Source of the DNA: Conus ventricosus
Taxonomy: Eukaryota > Mollusca > Gastropoda > Neogastropoda > Conidae
Assembly: GCA_018398815.1 (NCBI GenBank)
Contig: CM031628.1
Location: 2,804,360 to 2,868,359, forward strand
DNA length: 64,000 bases
Direction: 5' to 3'
Position numbers and translations under genes: made by a program. Of the stretch, positions 58,679 through 64,000 are shown in pieces. How positions within the stretch are numbered: position 1 is the first letter of the stretch; every line of letters starts with the position of its first letter. Under the pieces are notes generated by a model. The model did not search any database. It had not been told where the DNA came from and worked only from the letters and a program-made list of their open reading frames with translations.

Positions 58679-59213
58679 GCCGGAATAGCTCAGTTGGTAG
58701 AGCGCCTGACTCGTAATCTTGGTGATCCTGGGGTTGCGGGTTCGAACCTCCGCCGGGGCGTTTCGGTACAGGGGGATTTTTCCCTCGGAGTTAACATTGG
58801 TTCTGACTCCATTTCCCATACAGTCCTTCGAATGAGACTATAAACCGAGGTTCCGTGTGTGAACGCATGCATAACATCTTGCACACACGTAAAATTCCCA
58901 TCACCAACTTTCGGAAGAGTAGGCCAGTTTGGCCGTTGGTATGGATGACACGTTACACATAGCTTGCACCCTGCGTGAGAAATGGAAAGAATGAAGGAAG
59001 TAAGAAAAATGAGTGATCGATATTGAATGATACTGACTGGATGACACGGGAAACGACTGAATGAAGCGCCAGCTGGCAGCTCTTCAGTCGGCACTACCCA
59101 GGTACGCAGCCCGTTGTGTAAACGAGTGTTGATTGTAAAGCGCTTAGAGCTTGGCCTCTAGCCGAGAATAGGCGCTATATAAGTATTCATTATTATTATT
59201 ATTATTATATTAT
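58679..59213 (+). mobile_element. Full-length tRNA-headed SINE (~535 bp)
   Basis: Starts 'gccggaatagctcagttggt' (A box) and has a B box 'gggttcgaacctc' at 58,738-58,750, so a pol III internal promoter is visible. The head resembles a tRNA, with 'tgactcgtaatc' at the anticodon arm (CGT, tRNA-Thr-like), but the arm is not closed. A long body follows: 'gtttcggtacagggggattt', 'gagactataaaccgaggttc', 'gatgacacgttacacatagc'. It ends with 'taaagcgcttagagct' and 'aggcgctatataagta' then (ATT)n, the kind of 3' end shared with L2/CR1-type LINEs that mobilise SINEs. Other copies are at 3.2 kb (partial) and 49.06-49.59 kb (mirror). Confidence 0.9.
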
Positions 59214-59575
59214 TTGTGCTGTCCTTTGGAGCCATACATCTGTGAATTGTGGACCGTTGCGACTGACATGGAGGAGCAATCGTTTTGTTTTAGATTTTCG
59301 ACCATTGTTGTTGAGTGGAAATCTGACATGCCTGTTGTGGTGCTATTCGGGCCCTGGTACGAACTGGACAGGAAGAAATCAAAATAATGGCTATTCCATG
59401 ATGACCTTGACCAAATAACTCACCTGGTTTTGGCCAATTCCCATGTTCACAAAGCAAATAATGTTCACAAACACAAACACAAATTGAAGCTTCACCATAA
59501 TTTCCGTGCTTCGAGAAGGAATTTAATCATAGGAATCTGATTTTCTTTTAGCGTGTATAAACATGTGCTGGACTA
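59214..59575. other. No recognisable gene
   Basis: Mirror of 48,701-49,057 with very high identity. Nothing recognised. Confidence 0.6.
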
Positions 59576-59850
59576 TCAGACAAAAGTACTAGCAGCACGG
59601 CATTCAATACGTCAGGCCAGAACAGCAGACAGCGGTGTTTCAGCACGGCATTAAATACGTCAGGCCAAACAGCAACAGCGGTGCTGCAGCACGGATTCAA
59701 TCGTTAGGCAGAACAGCAGACAGGGGTGCTGGCCCCGGGAAATTTCAATCGTCGGGCCCAGAACCCCGACAGCAGTGCTAGCGCCGGCTTCAATGCTCAG
59801 GCCAGAACAGCCGCAGCATGTAGCAGCACGGCTTCAAACGGTCCCCAGGT
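59576..59850 (-). repeat. ~50-bp minisatellite, inverted
   Basis: Mirror of 48,425-48,700, with 'agcagcacggcattcaatac' and 'gtcaggccagaacagcagac' units. Several units are corrupted by small deletions. Confidence 0.9.
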
Positions 59851-59989
59851 ATCGGAGGCACCAGTTTTCATCTGCTTCAGAAGCAACACTGAGAACTTTG
59901 GAAACTCTGTTATCGGAGTTTCATAAGTTTGTTAAATTTTCTTTCAGTAACTCATGTTAGTCGGATTTTTCAAAAGTTTGTTAAAAAAA

Positions 59990-60223
59990 ATTCAGGGGCT
60001 CCACATTTCTCAGATTTGTAAACGGTGGATTCTTGGTCGATCATTCTTACAGGGAAAAAACCCCGGTAGGTCAAAAACGGGTTTGTATTTGTTTTCTTCT
60101 CCCTGTAAACATTTGGCCCAATACTGTGCTTAGAGGGGGGGTCTTTTTCAGAAATTAACCCTCTTTTCTTTGTTTTGAAGGCTTTTAGTCAACGTTTTCC
60201 TTAGAATAGTCAGAGTTTTGTGT

Positions 60224-60260
<37 letters not shown>

Positions 60261-61210
60261 CCGTCCCTCTGCATAAACAAATGCACAGAAAAAAACAAGA
60301 GGATTCTTGGGGTCCCTCGTACACGCAGAGTGTCAGAAGACGCGATTGGCAACAAGGGCACAGCGGAAATTTGGGGAGTTACCAAAATCAAACAGCATAA
60401 AGGGCAAAGATGTGTTGAAAGCACTGGCTAAGCGGGAAATTTGGGAGTTATCCAAATAAAACGCATCAAGGCAAAAAGTGGTTGAAAGCCTGGCACAGCG
60501 GAAATTGGGAGTTATCCAAAACCCAAACAGCATCTGGCTAAAAAGTGTTGAAAGTGAGTTATCCCAAAACAACGCATCGGCTAAAAGAGTTTTAAAAGTG
60601 AGTTATACCAAAAATCAAACAGCATAAAGGGTAAAGATGTGTTGAAAGCTCTGGCTAAGGGGGAAATTTGGGGAGTTATACCTAAATCAACAGCATCAAA
60701 AAAAAAGATGTTTTTTGAAAGGAGTTATCCCTAAATCAAAAAGCAAAAAGGAAAAAAGGGACGTGTTGAACACTGGCTACAGGGGAAAAATTGGGGTTAT
60801 ACCAAATCAAACGATCAAGGCAAAAAGATTGTTAAAGGGAGAAAAAAAATAAAGGGGGTTTTTTCTTTGTGTAAGTGCGGAAAGCGAGTAAAAGAAGGAT
60901 CAAAACGGAAAAAATCGTGTGCTCTGGTAGGAGTAAGAAATTGGAAGGGAAAAAAACGTTGGAAAGGTAAAGGGGTTTGATGTAGGCCAAAATTTTTTTT
61001 TTTTTTAATTTATTTTTTTAAATCATTAGGAAATGAAAGCTACCAGCTAATCATTTGAAGTTAGGGGGGGACTTTCATTTCTTCAGCATCGGGAACCACA
61101 GGGAAAGGGGTTTCCAAAATTCCTTAAAAAAAAGTAAATGGAAAACTTGACAAGAGCCATCCCCTTTCGTTGTCGGGCCAAACCTTTTTTTTGTTTTTTT
61201 TTTTGTTGGT
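59990..61210 (-). pseudogene. LINE reverse transcriptase, mirror copy
   Basis: Reverse complement of 46,990-48,290. The order of RT blocks is the same, but the sequence here is so affected by homopolymer changes that few motifs translate. The G run at 60,222-60,259 matches the C20 run of the left arm but is nearly twice as long. It encloses the 72-bp minisatellite, as the left copy does. Confidence 0.6.
60360..60850 (-). repeat. ~72-bp minisatellite, inverted
   Basis: Mirror of 47,366-47,870, with plus-strand words 'gttataccaaaatcaaacag', 'catcaaggcaaaa' and 'gtgttgaaag'. Confidence 0.85.
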
Positions 61211-61899
61211 TTTCCCTAGAAATGGCCCTTTACTTTTTGGGTTTAAATTCCCTTTTTTCCCAAACCCTTTTACATCAGTACCAACTTTCACAACACATAA
61301 TCTATCGTGATCCCCACCCATGTTTTGTTTGCTTTTTTTCTTGTCATTTCTGTTCCTTGCACAAGCTTTATTATTAATCTCCCTGATTACATACAGTAAA
61401 AACAAACAAAAAAACCGCGTTCTATACCCCCCCCCCCTTCTTTTTCCCCCCCTCGTTTTTTAGCCACTGTTAATACAAAACTATTATCTCATTCACACCA
61501 AAAGTCCCCGTTTTCTTCCTCTTAGATCAAATGTTTTTTCATCTCACTTTCATTTTTTTTTTTGCTATCATTATTATTTTTATTGTCTCATTATTTTTTT
61601 CAACTCCCAGATCCTTTTCCCAACGGCTTGGTTTTCATTCAACGCCACTTTTCACCGCGAAGAAAGAAATGGTTGTGGTCCTTGTCCTAAATGTTGTTTG
61701 GTTTTTCCCGAAAAGACCTTAGAGGTCAAAAATGATCGGTTTTGTCCGCATTGTTTGTTGATTGTCTTGGGAACGAAAACCTTTTGACTTGCTTTATTTT
61801 ATTTGCTTTATCTTTACACACACGCGCGCACATCTCACACCCTCACACACACACTCGCGGAAAACGCTCACAAACCACTCACACAGCTGTCCCCTTTAG
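61211..61899. other. No recognisable gene
   Basis: Mirror of 46.25-46.98 kb, noisy. Confidence 0.5.
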
Positions 61900-62280
61900 C
61901 CCGTATTGGCTCAAAATGAACAAAGTCCCGGGGCCCATGGACACCAGATTGGCTCAAACTGAACAATGTACCCTTCCCATGTGAGCACCAGTATTGGCCA
62001 AAAAAATGAACAATGTATCCTGTCCCATGTGAGCACCATATATGCTGAAATGAACAATGTATCCGTCCCCTGTGAGCACCCGTTTGGCTCAAACTAAAAA
62101 GTACCCCGTCCCATGTGAGACCAATAGGTCAAAACTGAACAATGTTACCCCGTCCCATGGACCCAGATATGGGCCCAAACTGAACAATGACCCCGTCCCC
62201 TGTGAGCACCAGTTAGGCTCAAACTGAAAAATGTGTCTGTCCCATGGAGCACCCTATATGGCCAACGAACAATGTTTCCG
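61900..62280 (-). repeat. 47-bp minisatellite, inverted
   Basis: Mirror of 45,834-46,251, with units 'ggctcaaactgaacaatgta' and 'cccatgtgagcacca'. Confidence 0.92.
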
Positions 62281-62589
62281 TCGATCGCCAGAGTCCCCCC
62301 CGCCCTCCCTTTTCCTGCAGCCCGAACGTGCATGGAGGTGATGTTTTATTTTTGTTCAAATTTGCAGGGGAAAATTACACTGCCGCAAAAATCATTTCTC
62401 ATTTCTTTTAGACACTGAACTATCCAGTAATTTGATCATCAAATCAATAATGGCTTTGAAAACAAATGACACCACTGACTTTTTCTCCAGATTGTGTGGC
62501 CTCCCCTTTTTTCAGTTGCTCAAAAATAACTCCCCATCAAAAAGAATTCATGGGTGAAGGGGGAAAAAATACTTGAACGGGTATATAAG

Positions 62590-63330
62590 GCACCCTTTTT
62601 TCAAGTCTTAAAACCAAAACAATGCGTTCTTTTTTTTGCAAACAACCCTGCGGATTTTCCTGCTTTAAAAAAAAAAAAAAGGGGTTTTTTTGGAACATTT
62701 CACTATGGATATTTGTTCATGTTCTTTAAAGACTTTCCCAAAAAAATTTTCGTGTTTACAACAAATTTCCCCTTTTGTAAAGAACTGGTTTGCTGAACTT
62801 TTTTCTGTGTTTCACGGGATTTCCCTCCATTGAAATTTTGTGTTTTCTGGACCATTTTCGTTTGTTTTGCCGATTAAAACTTCTTCATCTATTGTTGTTT
62901 TTTTGTGGTGGTGTGTTGTGTGTGTGGTGTTGTTGGTCAGGATTGTTTTCCATTTTTTTACTGATTTTTTTTGTTTTTCTAGGACATTTTTTTGTTTTTG
63001 CCCGTTAATCTGCTTCAACTACTGTTGTTTTGTGTGTGTGTGCAAGATAGTTTCCATTGTTGTACTGCATTTTCTTATTTATCTAGGACATTTGGTTTTT
63101 TTGTTTTTTCGGATTTTGCATTTTTCCAGAATTTAAAAATTTGAACTTTTTTTTTCGTGTTTATCCAGGGTTTATTTTTTTCAATGTACTTGTTTGTCTG
63201 GAACAGTTCCTGGTTTATACCCGGTTTACTTTTTCAATTTTTCTTGTTTGTGGGGAAAAGTTCTCTGTGTAACTGGGTTTACCTTTTTTAAACACTGTTT
63301 TTGCTGGAAAATCGTTCCTTTGTTTAAACA
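62590..63330 (-). repeat. ~55-bp minisatellite variant, inverted
   Basis: Mirror of 44,745-45,430. 'ttgtttgtctgga', 'cagttcc' and 'tttatacccggttta' recur. Heavily smeared. Confidence 0.7.
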
Positions 63331-64000
63331 AAATTTAAGGCAAGAGGTGGGACGAAAATTTAAAACCCTTGTTCTTTTAAAAATTCTTCATTTTTTTCTA
63401 TTTTTATGTTAAAAAAAAAAAACATAGCAAAAACCCTTTTGGTTATTTCAAAACTCTTTTGGTTTTAACCCCCAAATGGGAGCAAATTTTGAAGGAAAAA
63501 AAAAAAAAAAAACCCGGGTTTTAACAAGAACTGTATTTCTATATGCAGACATGTTAGGCATTGAAAATACTTTTTTTGTTTTTGTGATTTAAAAAATGCA
63601 ATTGAAAAAGGGGTTTTTTTTTTTTAAACTGCTTTTTTTTCAATAATTTTTTTCCATTAGGGTTTTCGTTTCTGCTTTTGAATTTTTCAATGGAAAAACA
63701 AAAGATAAGTGCTGTTTTGAAATAAATTTAAAATTAAAATTTTGCAAAATCATTTCTGTCAAAAAAAAAAAAAATTACCAAACTAGCGTCTGAAACCAGG
63801 ATTTTGTGTTTCCTTTCAATCAACCGTTGTTGAAAAAAGTGATTTTTGAGAAAAAAAACATTTGAAAATAAAGAAGTTTTGTAATTTTTATAACACCCTT
63901 AAAACAAAATCATTTTTTACAACGGAAAAAAGTGGAAAAAAGACAAAAAAGAACACCCCCGATGGGTTTTAAAAAGACTTTCTTGAGCACAAAAACACAT
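63331..64000. other. No gene; mirror of 44.0-44.74 kb
   Basis: AT-rich, homopolymer-smeared sequence. The arm runs off the window end. Confidence 0.5.

Larger units (their letters stand above)
54126..64000 (-). repeat. Right arm of ~10-kb inverted repeat
   Basis: Reverse-complement counterpart of 43,735-53,377, continuing to the window edge and probably beyond. Identity is high at 56.9-59.5 kb and drops at 59.6-64 kb, where differences are mainly homopolymer runs and single-base losses. Confidence 0.95.

Noticed and set aside
58679..58762. Functional tRNA gene
   Set aside because: A and B boxes are present, but the anticodon and acceptor stems do not close, and the sequence continues into a SINE body that recurs at two other sites.
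59775..59960. Repetitive Ala/Ser-rich frames in the 50-bp minisatellite
   Set aside because: Frames change between the two inverted copies, so there is no coding constraint.

Overview
This window is animal genomic DNA, probably from a marine invertebrate and most likely a mollusc. That guess rests on dense CA/GT and CT microsatellites, many short tandem arrays, a tRNA-headed SINE ending in a (ATT)n tail, gypsy-type retroelements and broken LINEs. I find no intact host gene, no bacterial-style operon, no rRNA gene and no CRISPR. Nearly all the recognisable coding sequence is broken retroelement. I did not find a convincing undescribed biological system. The notable things are repeat architecture, an unusual retroelement domain order, and what look like assembly artefacts.

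Layout. 1.3-7.5 kb: a decayed satellite of about 200-bp monomers, apparently arranged in units of about 600 bp, interrupted by CA blocks and a SINE fragment. 7.5-11.7 kb: microsatellites, a terminal-inverted-repeat element (8,147-9,041) and a 28-bp minisatellite. 12.5-15.3 kb: relics of one or two LINE reverse transcriptases on the plus strand. 16.3-22.8 kb: microsatellites, trinucleotide tracts, a poly-C run and GC-rich unassigned sequence. 24.1-25.2 kb: a gypsy-type gag with primer-binding site and LTR end on the minus strand. 25.6-28.9 kb and again 32.7-35.8 kb: two copies of a Ty3/gypsy pol on the plus strand whose integrase lies upstream of the reverse transcriptase (Gmr1-like order). Each copy is followed by the same 3' region and a CA/CT-rich tract, making a direct duplication with a period near 7 kb. 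42.15-42.9 kb: a minus-strand LINE reverse transcriptase.

43.7-64.0 kb is a giant inverted repeat. The left arm (43.74-53.38 kb) reappears in reverse complement as the right arm (54.13-64.0 kb), with a 100-N gap and about 650 bp of unique sequence between them. In order outward from the centre each arm holds a 36-bp satellite, a 57-60-bp satellite sharing its core, a CA/GT tract, a SINE, a 50-bp minisatellite, a LINE reverse transcriptase with a 72-bp minisatellite lodged between its motifs A and B, a 47-bp minisatellite and a 55-bp minisatellite. Because the centre is a scaffold gap, I think an inverted allelic or overlapping contig is more likely than a true palindrome.

Sequence quality is uneven. 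31.85-41.4, 52.3-53.4 and 59.6-64.0 kb show homopolymer smearing and many indels, as in an unpolished long-read consensus. Frameshifts there cannot be taken as biological decay.
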